Part shown: one piece after another, positions 55,335-64,000 of the stretch
How positions within the stretch are numbered: the stretch's first letter is position 1
How the letters are laid out: every line of letters begins with the position of its first letter
DNA from: Pseudomonadales bacterium
Lineage (GTDB): Bacteria; Pseudomonadota; Gammaproteobacteria; Pseudomonadales; Ketobacteraceae
Assembly (NCBI GenBank): GCA_002708905.1
Contig: PAPM01000039.1
Coordinates: forward strand, 124,001-188,000
Direction of reading: 5' to 3'
DNA length: 64,000 bases
The notes under the pieces: generated by a model
Database searches by the model: none
What the model was told of the DNA's origin: nothing
The model's input: the letters and a program-made list of their open reading frames with translations, nothing else
Program-made: the position numbers and the translations under genes

Positions 55335-56564
55335 ATGTTGTCCAAAACCCTTAGCTCCAAGCTTAAGAAGACCGCACTGGCACTCTCCGCCAGCTTGCTC
55401 CTAACACCAACCATTACCCAGGCCGAAGTGAACACCACTGGACTGGCGGTAACTGATGATTCCGTAACGGTCGGTATACTGCATTCCGTAACCGGTACCA
55501 TGGCCATCAGTGAAACCGGCTCTGTCCAGGCGGAAAAACTGGCCATCGAACAGATCAACGCCATGGGGGGTGTGCTGGGTCGTCAGATCAAGATCATTCA
55601 GGAAGACGGCGCCAGTGACTGGCCCACCTTCGCTGAGAAGTCCAAGAAGTTGCTGGTGAACGACAAGGTAGCCGCAGTATTCGGCTGCTGGACATCCGCT
55701 TCCCGTAAAGCGGCATTGCCGGTATTCGAGCAGTACAACGGCATGCTCTACTACCCTACGTTTTATGAAGGTCTGGAGCAGTCCCCGAATGTAATCTACA
55801 CCGGTCAGGAAGCGACTCAGCAGATCCTCGAAGGTCTGGACTGGGCTTCCAAAACCAAAGGCGCCAAGAAGTTCTACCTGCTAGGCTCCGATTACATATG
55901 GCCCCGTACTTCCAACAAAATCGCCCGCAAGCACATCGAGAATGTGTTGAAAGCCAAGGTGGTGGGTGAAGAGTACTATCCGCTGGGTCACACTCAGTTC
56001 AACTCTGTGATCAACAAAATCAAGTTGAAAAAACCTGACGTAGTCTTCATCTCCGTGGTGGGTGGTTCCAACGTTGCATTCTACAAGCAGTTGAAAGCCG
56101 CTGGTATCGACATGACCAAAGAGAGCCCACTGTTCCTGACCATCTCAGTGACCGAGGACGAAATCCTGGGTATCGGCGGTGAGAACATCGAGGGCATCTA
56201 CGCTTCCATGAAGTACTTCCAGTCTCTGCCGAACGACAACAACAAAGCCTTTGTTGAAGCATTCAAGAAGAAGTGGGGCAAGGACATCGTTATCGGTGAC
56301 GTAACCCAAGCTGCTTACCTCGGCCCCTGGTTGTGGAAAGCTGCAGTAGAAAAAGCCGGTTCCTTTGACGTCGACAAAGTACGCGAAGCCTCACCCGGCA
56401 TTGAGCTGACCACGGCCCCTGAAGGTTATGTGAAAGTGCACAAGAACCACCACCTGTGGTCCAAGACCCGCATTGGCGTGGCCATGCCTGATGGCCAGTA
56501 CAAAGTGGTCTACGAAAGTGATGATCTGATCGAACCCGATCCATTCCCTGAAGGTTATCAATAA
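55335..56564 (+). CDS. urtA: Urea/short-chain amide ABC transporter, binding protein
   Basis: 409 residues with a signal peptide (ends near TITQAEV) and a type I periplasmic-binding fold (VGILHSVTGTMAISE; AVFGCWTSASRK). This is the UrtA/FmdD family, which binds urea or short-chain amides, and it is related to AmiC. The following formamidase favours formamide or amides over urea. AGAGGT sits six bases before ATG. Confidence 0.9.
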   Translation: MLSKTLSSKLKKTALALSASLLLTPTITQAEVNTTGLAVTDDSVTVGILHSVTGTMAISETGSVQAEKLAIEQINAMGGVLGRQIKIIQEDGASDWPTFAEKSKKLLVNDKVAAVFGCWTSASRKAALPVFEQYNGMLYYPTFYEGLEQSPNVIYTGQEATQQILEGLDWASKTKGAKKFYLLGSDYIWPRTSNKIARKHIENVLKAKVVGEEYYPLGHTQFNSVINKIKLKKPDVVFISVVGGSNVAFYKQLKAAGIDMTKESPLFLTISVTEDEILGIGGENIEGIYASMKYFQSLPNDNNKAFVEAFKKKWGKDIVIGDVTQAAYLGPWLWKAAVEKAGSFDVDKVREASPGIELTTAPEGYVKVHKNHHLWSKTRIGVAMPDGQYKVVYESDDLIEPDPFPEGYQ

Positions 56565-56639
56565 GGCAACTTGCAGTGGCGCCCTATAAGGCGCCACTCG
56601 CCCTGCTCCATCTCTCGGTAGTAATTTCTGGAGGCTGCT

Positions 56640-57566
56640 ATGTTTGCCGAATACACAGCGTCAGAGTTGACGTCCATCTTCGCCATGCAAGGTTTTGCTG
56701 GTCTGATTCTGTTCTCAGTGTTTGTGCTGATGGCACTGGGACTCGCGATCATTTTCGGTCAAATGGGAGTGATCAATATGGCGCACGGAGAATTCATGAT
56801 TCTCGGTGCATACATCACTTACTTAACATCCAATCTATTTTCTGAGTACGCGCAGAATCTGTTTTCGGGGTACTTCTTTGTCGCTATGTTGCTGGCCTTT
56901 ATGGTGACCTTTGCGCTCGGGGCGCTTGTGGAATGGGCCATGATCCGGCACCTCTACAAACGCCCACTGGATACCCTGCTGGCAACCTGGGGCTTAAGCC
57001 TTATTCTGCAACAACTGTATCGTACTGTATTTGGCCCCCGTGAAGTGGGTGTGACTCTGCCGGACTGGTTGATGGGTTCCTATCCCCTCACCGACATGAT
57101 TGAAATTCCCATCAACGGTATCTTTGTAATGTGTATCACTTTAGTGATTTCCGTGGGCGTGTATTTCTGGATGTTCAAGTCCCGTTGGGGCGGCCAGGTA
57201 CGTGCGGTGGTACAGAATCGTGAAATGGCCGGCGCTGTGGGTATCAACACTGAGAAGGTCGACCGTATCACCTTTGCTCTTGGTTGTGGCATTGCCGGTG
57301 TTGCCGGTAGCGCTTTCACCATGGTGGGTTCCACCGGCCCGACTTCCGGTCAGCTTTATATCGTGGACACCTTCCTGGTGGTCGTGTTTGGTGGTGCATC
57401 CAGCTTGTTGGGTACCATTGCCTCAGCCTTCACCATCTCCCAGGCCCAATCCACCATGGAATTTTTCTTAAGTGGTTCCATGGCCAAAGTACTTACCCTG
57501 CTCGTCGTGGTCGGCATCCTGATGCTGCGCCCACAGGGTCTGTTCTCACTCAAGATCCGTAAGTAA
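56640..57566 (+). CDS. urtB: Amide/urea ABC transporter permease (LivH type)
   Basis: 308 residues, about eight membrane segments, with GLALIIFGQMGVINMAHGEF near the N-terminus, typical of LivH/UrtB. It lacks the long N-terminal extension of many proteobacterial UrtB proteins, which agrees with an FmdE-like amide system. GGAGG precedes ATG. Confidence 0.88.
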   Translation: MFAEYTASELTSIFAMQGFAGLILFSVFVLMALGLAIIFGQMGVINMAHGEFMILGAYITYLTSNLFSEYAQNLFSGYFFVAMLLAFMVTFALGALVEWAMIRHLYKRPLDTLLATWGLSLILQQLYRTVFGPREVGVTLPDWLMGSYPLTDMIEIPINGIFVMCITLVISVGVYFWMFKSRWGGQVRAVVQNREMAGAVGINTEKVDRITFALGCGIAGVAGSAFTMVGSTGPTSGQLYIVDTFLVVVFGGASSLLGTIASAFTISQAQSTMEFFLSGSMAKVLTLLVVVGILMLRPQGLFSLKIRK

Positions 57567-57578
57567 CAGGAGCAGATT

Positions 57579-58718
57579 ATGTCCTACGGTTTGCGTTCGT
57601 TTCTGCCCAAGAATGACATGATCAACATACTGCTGTTGGCGGTGTTGATCATGGTGATCTTCCCTCTAAGCATGGATATTTTCCGCCTCAACTTAGTCGG
57701 TAAATATCTGTCCTATGCTTTCGTTGCCCTGGGTCTTGTGCTCTGCTGGGGTTACGGCGGCATCTTAAGCCTGGGCCAGGGAGTCTTCTTTGGTCTGGGT
57801 GGTTACTGCATGGCGATGTTCCTGAAACTGGAAGCCTCCTCTCCTGAGAATACGGCCATCCAGTCCACGCCCGGTATTCCGGACTTTATGGACTGGAACC
57901 AGTTGACGGCACTGCCCTGGTTCTGGGAACCCTTCCACAGTCTGAGCTTTACCATGATTGCCATCATTGCGGTGCCGGTGATCTTCGCCTTTATCGTCAG
58001 TGTGGCCATGTTCAAACGTCGTGTGGGCGGGGTGTACTTCGCTATCATCACCCAGGCTATCGCTGCCATCCTCACCATTCTGATCATCGGCCAGCAGGGC
58101 TACACCGGTGGCGTCAACGGCATTACCGACCTGCGGACCCTGAAAGGCTGGGATATTCGTACCGATGAAGCCAAGTACATCCTCTACTTTGTCTGTTGTG
58201 CTCTGTTGATCGGCTCCATCCTGGTGGCACAGTTCGTTCGCAAGAGCAAACTGGGGCGGCTGCTGGTGGCCATGCGCGACAAGGAAGACCGGGTGCGCTT
58301 CTCCGGCTATGACGTTTCCAACTTCAAGATCTTCATCTTCTGTCTGGCCGCTGCGTTCTCTGCTCTGGGTGGAGCCATGTTCACCCTGCAGGTTGGCTTT
58401 ATGTCACCGTCCTTTGTCGGCATCGTACCTTCCATCGAGATGGTGATCTTCTGCGCCGTAGGCGGACGCCTGTCCCTGTTGGGTGCGGTGTACGGAACCC
58501 TGTTGGTGAACTGGGCCAAAACCGTATTCTCAGAATCCTTCCCTGAACTCTGGTTGTTTGGTCTGGGTGCTTTGTTCATAGGTGTAGTACTGGCTTTCCC
58601 CAACGGTCTGGCCGGTGTCTACAGCACCTACGTCGAACCCATGCTGGCGAAGTGGTTGAAGAGTCTCAAATCTGCGCGACCACCCATGCCATCCAGCACA
58701 GCCGATTCGAGGAGTTAA
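57579..58718 (+). CDS. urtC: Amide/urea ABC transporter permease (LivM type)
   Basis: 379 residues with about ten membrane segments (LCWGYGGILSLGQGVFFGLGGYCM; RFSGYDVSNFKI). LivM/UrtC/FmdF family. It follows urtB by 12 bases and overlaps nothing; strong ribosome site. Confidence 0.88.
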   Translation: MSYGLRSFLPKNDMINILLLAVLIMVIFPLSMDIFRLNLVGKYLSYAFVALGLVLCWGYGGILSLGQGVFFGLGGYCMAMFLKLEASSPENTAIQSTPGIPDFMDWNQLTALPWFWEPFHSLSFTMIAIIAVPVIFAFIVSVAMFKRRVGGVYFAIITQAIAAILTILIIGQQGYTGGVNGITDLRTLKGWDIRTDEAKYILYFVCCALLIGSILVAQFVRKSKLGRLLVAMRDKEDRVRFSGYDVSNFKIFIFCLAAAFSALGGAMFTLQVGFMSPSFVGIVPSIEMVIFCAVGGRLSLLGAVYGTLLVNWAKTVFSESFPELWLFGLGALFIGVVLAFPNGLAGVYSTYVEPMLAKWLKSLKSARPPMPSSTADSRS

Positions 58719-58721
58719 ACC

Positions 58722-59477
58722 ATGACTGCAACATCAATGGGAAAAGACTTTGTTCTTTCGGTGGAAGGCCTAACAGTTTCCTTCGACGGCTTCAAAGCGG
58801 TTAACGATCTTTCCTTTTACGTGGACGAAAATGAGATTCGCGTCATTATCGGACCCAATGGCGCGGGTAAAACCACAGTCTTGGACTTGATTTGTGGACG
58901 CACCAGAGCCACGGAAGGCTCGATTAAGTTCCGCGGCAAGGAACTCACCAAACTGAAGGAACACCAGATCGTACACGCGGGCGTTGGACGCAAATTCCAG
59001 AACCCATCCATTTACGAAGATCTTACGGTATTTGAAAACCTGGAGATATCCTTTCCCCGGGGGCGCAATGTGTTTGGCGCCCTCATGTTCAAACGGGATA
59101 AGGAAGTCATCGACAAGGTGCATGAAATTGCCGAGTTGATCTTCTTGAAAGATGACCTGAACAAGCAGGCCGCACTGCTCAGCCATGGGCAAAAGCAGTG
59201 GCTGGAGATCGGCATGTTGCTGATCCAGGATCCGGAACTGCTGATGCTGGACGAGCCGGTAGCCGGTATGTCGGTGGCGGAACGCAAGCTGACTGCCGAA
59301 CTGCTCAACAAGATCACCAAAGACCGCTCGGTGATTGTAATCGAGCACGACATGCAGTTTGTGGCGGACATCGCCAACCGCGTCACCGTGTTGCACCAGG
59401 GCAAGGTGCTCTCTGAAGGCTCCATGGACAAAGTGCAGAATGATCCGAAAGTGAAAGAAGTGTACCTGGGACACTAG
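58722..59477 (+). CDS. urtD: Amide/urea ABC transporter ATPase (LivG type)
   Basis: 251 residues: Walker A GPNGAGKTT, signature LSHGQKQWLEIG, Walker B LLMLDEPVAGM. UrtD/LivG family, cytoplasmic motor of the importer with UrtE. Very close to urtC and urtE in one operon. Confidence 0.9.
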   Translation: MTATSMGKDFVLSVEGLTVSFDGFKAVNDLSFYVDENEIRVIIGPNGAGKTTVLDLICGRTRATEGSIKFRGKELTKLKEHQIVHAGVGRKFQNPSIYEDLTVFENLEISFPRGRNVFGALMFKRDKEVIDKVHEIAELIFLKDDLNKQAALLSHGQKQWLEIGMLLIQDPELLMLDEPVAGMSVAERKLTAELLNKITKDRSVIVIEHDMQFVADIANRVTVLHQGKVLSEGSMDKVQNDPKVKEVYLGH

Positions 59478-59490
59478 GAGGAGAATCACC

Positions 59491-60177
59491 ATGTTAAATG
59501 TATCCAATCACAAAGTGTCCTACGGCCAGAGCGAAGTCATCCACGGGCTCAACTTTGAAGTGAAGCCCAACGAGATCGTTGCCATCATGGGCCGAAACGG
59601 TATGGGTAAAACCACGTTAATGAAATCCTTGATTGGCGTGCTGCCCTCAGAGGGCAGCATCAAGCTGGGCGACGTGGAAATGACGAAAATGAAAAGTCAT
59701 CAGCGGGTTGCCAATGGTATGAGCTTTGTGCCCCAGGGTCGGATGATCTTTTCCACCATGACCGTAAAAGAAAACATCGAAACCGGACTCACCACCACCG
59801 GTGAGAAAAAAGTACCGCAGGACCTGTATGACCTGTTCCCGGTGCTGTTGGAAATGAAATCCCGCCGGGGGGGCAACCTGTCCGGAGGTCAACAACAACA
59901 ACTGGCGATCGCCCGGGCTCTGGCCAGCAAACCCAAAATGCTGCTGCTGGACGAACCCACCGAAGGAATCCAACCCTCCATCATCAAGGAAATGGCTCGC
60001 ACCCTGCGCCGCATTCGTGACGAAAAGGGATTGTCTATTGTGGTGTCGGAACAGGTACTGAGTTTCGCCCTGGACATCGCCGATCGCATTCTGGTGTTGG
60101 AGAAAGGGGAAATCGTCGCGGAGGAAACCCGCGAAAGCGTTAACGAAGAAAAGATTGCTGCTTATTTATCTGTGTAA
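59491..60177 (+). CDS. urtE: Amide/urea ABC transporter ATPase (LivF type)
   Basis: 228 residues: Walker A GRNGMGKTT, signature LSGGQQQQLAIARAL, Walker B MLLLDEPTEGIQPS. UrtE/LivF family. GGAGGAGA before the start. Confidence 0.9.
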   Translation: MLNVSNHKVSYGQSEVIHGLNFEVKPNEIVAIMGRNGMGKTTLMKSLIGVLPSEGSIKLGDVEMTKMKSHQRVANGMSFVPQGRMIFSTMTVKENIETGLTTTGEKKVPQDLYDLFPVLLEMKSRRGGNLSGGQQQQLAIARALASKPKMLLLDEPTEGIQPSIIKEMARTLRRIRDEKGLSIVVSEQVLSFALDIADRILVLEKGEIVAEETRESVNEEKIAAYLSV

Positions 60178-60230
60178 AGCACTGTTGCAAAAACTAGCTC
60201 TTGTAAAATCCACGTCTGGAGAATATGACC

Positions 60231-61460
60231 ATGGCTGAAACCATTATCAAAATAGATCTTAATAAATCACCCTACGATCAGGACGACATCCACAATCGCT
60301 GGCATCCGGACATTCCCATGGCGGCGATGGTAAAACCCGGCGACGATTTCATTATCGAGTGCTACGACTGGACCGGCGGCCAGATCAAGAATGACGACGA
60401 CGCCAGCGACGTGCGCGACGTGGACTTGTCACAGGTTCACTTCCTGTCCGGCCCGGTGGGCGTAGAGGGTGCTGAGCCGGGCGACCTGTTGGTGGTGGAA
60501 ATTCTCGATATCGGTGCGTTCCAGGAAAGCCTGTGGGGCTTCAACGGTTTCTTCTCCAAGCAGAACGGCGGTGGCTTCCTCACCGAGCACTTCCCGGAAG
60601 CACAAAAGTCCATCTGGGATTTCAAAGGCATGTTCACCAGTTCACGTCACGTACCCGGTGTTGAATTTGCCGGTTTGATTCATCCGGGCTTGATCGGTTG
60701 CTTACCCTCCAAAGAAATGCTGGAAGAATGGAACAAGCGTGAGAAAGAATTGTACGACACTGAACCGGATCGTGTACCCGGCCTCGCCAACCTGCCCTAT
60801 GCCGAAACCGCCCACATGGGTAAACTGACCGGCGCTGAGCGTGATGCCGCCGCAGCGGAAGGCGCCCGTACCGTTCCGCCCCGTGAACACGGCGGTAACT
60901 GTGACATCAAAGACTTGTCCCGTGGCTCCAAAGTTTACTTCCCTGTTTATGTGAAAGACGGTGGGCTGTCAGTAGGCGACCTGCACTTCAGCCAGGGCGA
61001 CGGTGAAATCACCTTCTGCGGTGCCATCGAGATGGCCGGCTGGATTCACATGCGTGTAGACCTGATCAAAGATGGTATGGCCAAGTACGCCATCAAAAAT
61101 CCGGTATTCATGCCCAGCCCGATCACTCCCAAGTATGACGACTACCTGATCTTTGAAGGTATCTCTGTAGACGAGCAAGGCAAACAGCACTACCTGGATG
61201 TGCATATCGCTTACCGCCAGGCCTGCTTGAACGCCATCGAATACCTGAAGAAATTCGGTTATTCCGGAGCCCAGGCTTACGCCATACTGGGTACCGCGCC
61301 GGTACAGGGTCACATCAGTGGTGTGGTGGATGTACCCAATGCCTGTGCTACTTTGTGGCTGCCCACGGACATCTTCGAATTCGACGTCAAGCCCAATGCG
61401 GACGGCCCCAAGAAAGAACTGGATGGCTCCATTGACGTGCCTTTAGCGCCAGATAAATAA
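60231..61460 (+). CDS. fmdA: Formamidase FmdA
   Basis: 409 residues in the acetamidase/formamidase family (beta-rich fold; VEFAGLIHPGLIGCLPS, EHGGNCDIKDLSRGSK, GDGEITFCGAIEMAG). It splits formamide to formate and ammonia. ATG 60231 has GGAG nine bases upstream; ATG 60225 is too close. Placed directly after the transporter, so amide uptake and hydrolysis are one operon. Confidence 0.93.
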   Translation: MAETIIKIDLNKSPYDQDDIHNRWHPDIPMAAMVKPGDDFIIECYDWTGGQIKNDDDASDVRDVDLSQVHFLSGPVGVEGAEPGDLLVVEILDIGAFQESLWGFNGFFSKQNGGGFLTEHFPEAQKSIWDFKGMFTSSRHVPGVEFAGLIHPGLIGCLPSKEMLEEWNKREKELYDTEPDRVPGLANLPYAETAHMGKLTGAERDAAAAEGARTVPPREHGGNCDIKDLSRGSKVYFPVYVKDGGLSVGDLHFSQGDGEITFCGAIEMAGWIHMRVDLIKDGMAKYAIKNPVFMPSPITPKYDDYLIFEGISVDEQGKQHYLDVHIAYRQACLNAIEYLKKFGYSGAQAYAILGTAPVQGHISGVVDVPNACATLWLPTDIFEFDVKPNADGPKKELDGSIDVPLAPDK

Positions 61461-61472
61461 CAGGAGGTTCTT

Positions 61473-61823
61473 ATGCCTGTCTATGAATACAAATGCAAAA
61501 CCCATGGTGTGTTCAGCGAGCTGGCCACCATGGAGGATCATGCCAAACCCTGTGCCTGCCCCCAGTGCGGCGAACTGTCCGGCCGGGTCATTGCACTGCC
61601 ACCGGAATTTCTCAACATGGAAAAGGAACGCCGTCAGGCGTTCCAGACCAACGAGAAAGCCCAGCATGAACCGATCTTTTCAACGGATGAAACGCGTAAG
61701 GTGCACAAACGGGATGGCGGTTGTGGATGCGGCGATCACAAGAAGCGTAATTCCAAACTCATGTACACCGCACGGGGGGAAAAATTCTTTCCTTCCATGC
61801 GGCCCTGGATGATCAGCCACTAG
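61473..61823 (+). CDS. fmdB: FmdB-type zinc-ribbon protein
   Basis: 116 residues beginning MPVYEYKCKTHGVF, with CACPQCGELSGR, the FmdB zinc-ribbon. A C-terminal CGCGDHKKR is extra. FmdB proteins are proposed regulators of fmd genes or generic zinc-ribbon proteins. AGGAGG precedes the start. Confidence 0.88.
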   Translation: MPVYEYKCKTHGVFSELATMEDHAKPCACPQCGELSGRVIALPPEFLNMEKERRQAFQTNEKAQHEPIFSTDETRKVHKRDGGCGCGDHKKRNSKLMYTARGEKFFPSMRPWMISH

Positions 61824-61846
61824 GTTGATCCGACAGGTCCACCGCG

Positions 61847-61884
61847 GTAACCGTGCCTTTCCCACGAACTCAGGGCACGGTTAC
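61847..61884. terminator. Inverted repeat between fmdB and the lipoprotein gene
   Basis: GTAACCGTGCC and GGCACGGTTAC, 11 perfect pairs with a 16-base loop, between convergent genes; the right arm overlaps the end of the lipoprotein gene. No strong T-run, but position suggests a terminator for both. Confidence 0.55.
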
Positions 61885-62547
61885 TGCACCTGGGACTTTT
61901 AGTTCAACCAGAGTCGAGGTCAGCTCTGCAGCAAGTCTGGTCCCACATGTTGTCTGTAATTCTTGTAATCCTTGCCTCAACAGTTCGCCATCATTTGCTT
62001 CCCACTCTTCTTGTCTGAAGTAATCGCCCTCATATGCCTCCGCTGTACAACGACCTTCCCAGGCAGCAGTTCGCAGAGCAAGGGGGCCTTTACCTTCTAA
62101 AATCTGTCCCAAAGGAATCACTTTAGCTACAACCCCCATGCGCAACTTGTTCACAAAAATATTCGGCGGTAGCCTTTGATAGATAAACTCCCAACTGGAG
62201 GAAAAGAAAACTACCGGCGTGTAAGGATCACCTGAAAAATTGGCTGCCTCATCCTGACTCAAAATGTTCACACCGGATAAGCCTGCTGCCGACCCAAACT
62301 CTCTCATAAGCTGAAGCACCGGCGGTTCCAGATCGAGCCCCTCACTGAGCGCCTGGCCAAAATCCGAAAATCCCAGGCGCTTACCCTCCCACGTCAGCGA
62401 TGATGGCCAATAAAACAATCCTTGATTTGGCTGCTGAAGAAAGACAGCCAGAACGTTTGCTCTGGCTCCCTCAGGCAGGGTTGTAGCGCACCCTGCCAAG
62501 AAGCAACCCACGAACACTGCCAGCTTGAAGCAACATCGTTTACTCAT
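61870..62547 (-). CDS. Hypothetical lipoprotein
   Basis: 225 residues with a lipoprotein signal (FVGCFLAGC). No known domain recognised; the body is mixed alpha/beta. Convergent to fmdB. Confidence 0.75.
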   Translation of the reverse strand: MSKRCCFKLAVFVGCFLAGCATTLPEGARANVLAVFLQQPNQGLFYWPSSLTWEGKRLGFSDFGQALSEGLDLEPPVLQLMREFGSAAGLSGVNILSQDEAANFSGDPYTPVVFFSSSWEFIYQRLPPNIFVNKLRMGVVAKVIPLGQILEGKGPLALRTAAWEGRCTAEAYEGDYFRQEEWEANDGELLRQGLQELQTTCGTRLAAELTSTLVELKVPGAVTVP

Positions 62548-62690
62548 AATTCTAATTTGTTAAAAGATCGTCCAGGTCGGGACATCATCAGCCAGTTACC
62601 TAATAAACACCACTAATCAGTTTAGTTCACCAATACCACGACAAGTGCGATAATCCCGCCCCCAGCCATACGACACAGCAGTATAGATTC

Positions 62691-63158
62691 GTGATTGAAA
62701 CTCTCTTTCCCAATGGGATAGCCCATTACCTGGTCGGCGGCCTGTTCATCGGGCTTGGTGTCGCCGTGCTTTTTGCCTTTACTGGTCGCCAGGGTGGCGC
62801 CTCCACCTTTTTCAGCGCCAGCTGGTCATGGTTGATCAATACGCCGTTCTTCCAACAACCCGCATTGCTGAACAGCCGCAATTGGCGTCTTATTTACAGC
62901 GCCGGATTTGTATTGGGTGGAGTCATTTACTGCCTGCTGGACCTGCCTCAGGTCGCAAGCCACATGCCCGCCTGGAAACTACTGCTTGGCGGTATCCTCA
63001 TAGGTTACGGCGGTCGACTGGGTGGCGGCTGCACCTCCGGCCATGGCATCTGTGGCATGGCTTCGCTCAACCCTGGCTCTATCAGTGTAGTGGTTACGTT
63101 CATGGCGACGGGATTTGCCACCGCCTGGCTAATGAAACTGCTGGGAATGGTGGTCTGA
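62691..63158 (+). CDS. YeeE/YedE half-transporter (first)
   Basis: 155 residues with four membrane segments and GGRLGGGCTSGHGICGMASLNP, the cysteine motif of YeeE/YedE (thiosulfate transport-like). GTG start. Paired with the next gene. Confidence 0.88.
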   Translation: MIETLFPNGIAHYLVGGLFIGLGVAVLFAFTGRQGGASTFFSASWSWLINTPFFQQPALLNSRNWRLIYSAGFVLGGVIYCLLDLPQVASHMPAWKLLLGGILIGYGGRLGGGCTSGHGICGMASLNPGSISVVVTFMATGFATAWLMKLLGMVV

Positions 63159-63160
63159 TC

Positions 63161-63592
63161 ATGAAAGCGTATCTCGGTTTCATTGCCACCCTGGTAGCGG
63201 GTACCCTGTTTGGTTTTGGGCTGTCCTGGTCCACCATGATTCGTCCGGAAGTAGTAATATCCTTCCTAACCTTTGATGACCTTGGGCTGCTGTTTGTTTT
63301 GGGTGCTGCCACCGGCCTCAACTTACTGGTATTTCAGATACTCCCAAGAATACGTAAAGCTTCCTTGTCAGGCAGTCCATTTGAGACAAGGCCTTTCAAG
63401 GCCGATCGCCGCAGTCTTCTCGGCGGTGCACTGTTTGGCATAGGCTGGGGTATTTGCGGTGTTTGCCCGGCGCCGGCACTGGCTGGATTGGGCGCCGGTA
63501 ATTTCGATTTACTGATAGCGGTAGCGGGAATTTTTATTGGTGCATTGCTGCATGGGTTGCAGGAAGGTAAACGTCAGTATGGCGAGCAATAA
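63161..63592 (+). CDS. YeeE/YedE half-transporter (second)
   Basis: 143 residues with FGLSWSTMIRPEVV and GIGWGICGVCPAPAL, the second half of the two-gene YeeE/YedE system. Starts two bases after the previous stop (TGATC ATG). Together they likely carry thiosulfate or another sulfur compound. Confidence 0.9.
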   Translation: MKAYLGFIATLVAGTLFGFGLSWSTMIRPEVVISFLTFDDLGLLFVLGAATGLNLLVFQILPRIRKASLSGSPFETRPFKADRRSLLGGALFGIGWGICGVCPAPALAGLGAGNFDLLIAVAGIFIGALLHGLQEGKRQYGEQ

Positions 63593-63615
63593 ACGTGGAA
63601 CTATGTTTGTTCTCA

Positions 63616-64000
63616 CTAGCCTTTGTACTCAAATGTTGACAGCTTAGGCATTATTTCATCTTTAACCGTTTCCAGCATAATCGCCAGTTCATCTTTCACT
63701 TCGACCATCATATTGTTTGAATCCGGATCTTCGTCCCATATATCATCAGGCAAACCCAGAATGGCTGAAAGTAAATCACCGCGATAGTAGTCCGTTTCAA
63801 TCAGGGGATCCATCTGCAACGTTGCTAATGCAATTGGGAGAATATGAGCCAAACCTATCTTCTGACTAATTAACAACCTTAGATCACTTGGTGTCAGTTC
63901 AGACAATGGAATTTTACGCAGTTGCAAACAACGGGTCATTAGCGAGGTCGAACCTGCCTGCTCAGGCCATATGCTATTCTCAATTTGCTCCAGAGACTTA
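63616..64000 (-). CDS. CdiI-like immunity protein, partial
   Basis: The frame is open from the window end, so at least 127 residues are present and the start is outside. The pattern KSLEQIENSIWPEQAG, then LRKIPLSELTPSDLRLLISQKIG, with FYRGDLL-type DYYRGDLLSAILGLP, resembles contact-dependent growth inhibition immunity proteins. An internal ATG at 63939 is not the real start, because the family opening continues beyond it. Confidence 0.65.
   Translation of the reverse strand, partial: KSLEQIENSIWPEQAGSTSLMTRCLQLRKIPLSELTPSDLRLLISQKIGLAHILPIALATLQMDPLIETDYYRGDLLSAILGLPDDIWDEDPDSNNMMVEVKDELAIMLETVKDEIMPKLSTFEYKG

Overview
The window looks like chromosome from a denitrifying gammaproteobacterium, probably marine or aquatic. 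The evidence is a haem d1 nitrite reductase cluster, a RegB/RegA (RoxS/RoxR)-type redox two-component pair, a P. aeruginosa-like amiE-amiB pair, and strong AGGAGG-type ribosome sites throughout. No genus is claimed.

Layout. (1) 1-9043, denitrification: the 3' end of norD, then nirS facing a nirC-F-D-L-G-H-J-N operon for making haem d1. The two sides share one DNR/FNR-type box at 2741-2754. A 52-codon gene precedes nirS. (2) 9192-9268, tRNA-Arg(UCG), which is the insertion site of a mobile element of about 28 kb (roughly 9263-37293, bounded by the 9-bp repeat GCGCCATTT). The element carries a large serine recombinase, a VirD4-like coupling protein, MobC and a relaxase, but no type IV secretion channel, so it is best called an integrative mobilizable element. 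Its cargo is a type I restriction-modification operon with two different HsdM genes and an embedded DUF262/HNH gene; a five-gene operon (TGT-like, HhH glycosylase-like, QueC-like, TIR, SLATT membrane protein); ArdA antirestriction; and HipBA. (3) 37403-48403, chromosome: a secreted DUF6345-like protein with a companion, a tandem HAD protein, RegBA, a SulP transporter, a type B carboxylesterase and a ferredoxin. (4) 48507-61823, short-chain amide use: AmiE amidase, AmiB AAA+ ATPase, an NCS1-permease/histidine-kinase hybrid and a LuxR response regulator on the minus strand; a FmdDEF/Urt-type ABC importer with formamidase FmdA and FmdB on the plus strand. (5) 61847-64000: a lipoprotein, two YeeE/YedE half-proteins and a truncated CdiI-like immunity gene.

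Two things stand out. First, the operon at 28143-31795 combines the three nucleobase-type enzymes known as accessory genes of type IV CBASS (TGT-, OGG- and QueC-like) with a TIR protein and a tandem SLATT membrane protein, and no CD-NTase is visible. The TIR protein begins Met followed by five glycines, which would suit it to be the acceptor of a deazaguanine attached to a protein N-terminus. I read this as a candidate TIR-signalling defence system built on the type IV CBASS accessory cassette.

Second, the element is built so that excision joins the recombinase frame, through the attachment core, to a 34-codon ORF that ends on the start codon of mobC. In the circle the recombinase gains a new C-terminus and would be co-transcribed with mobC and the relaxase. 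In the chromosome its tail is instead antisense tRNA sequence. This would tie mobilization genes to excision.
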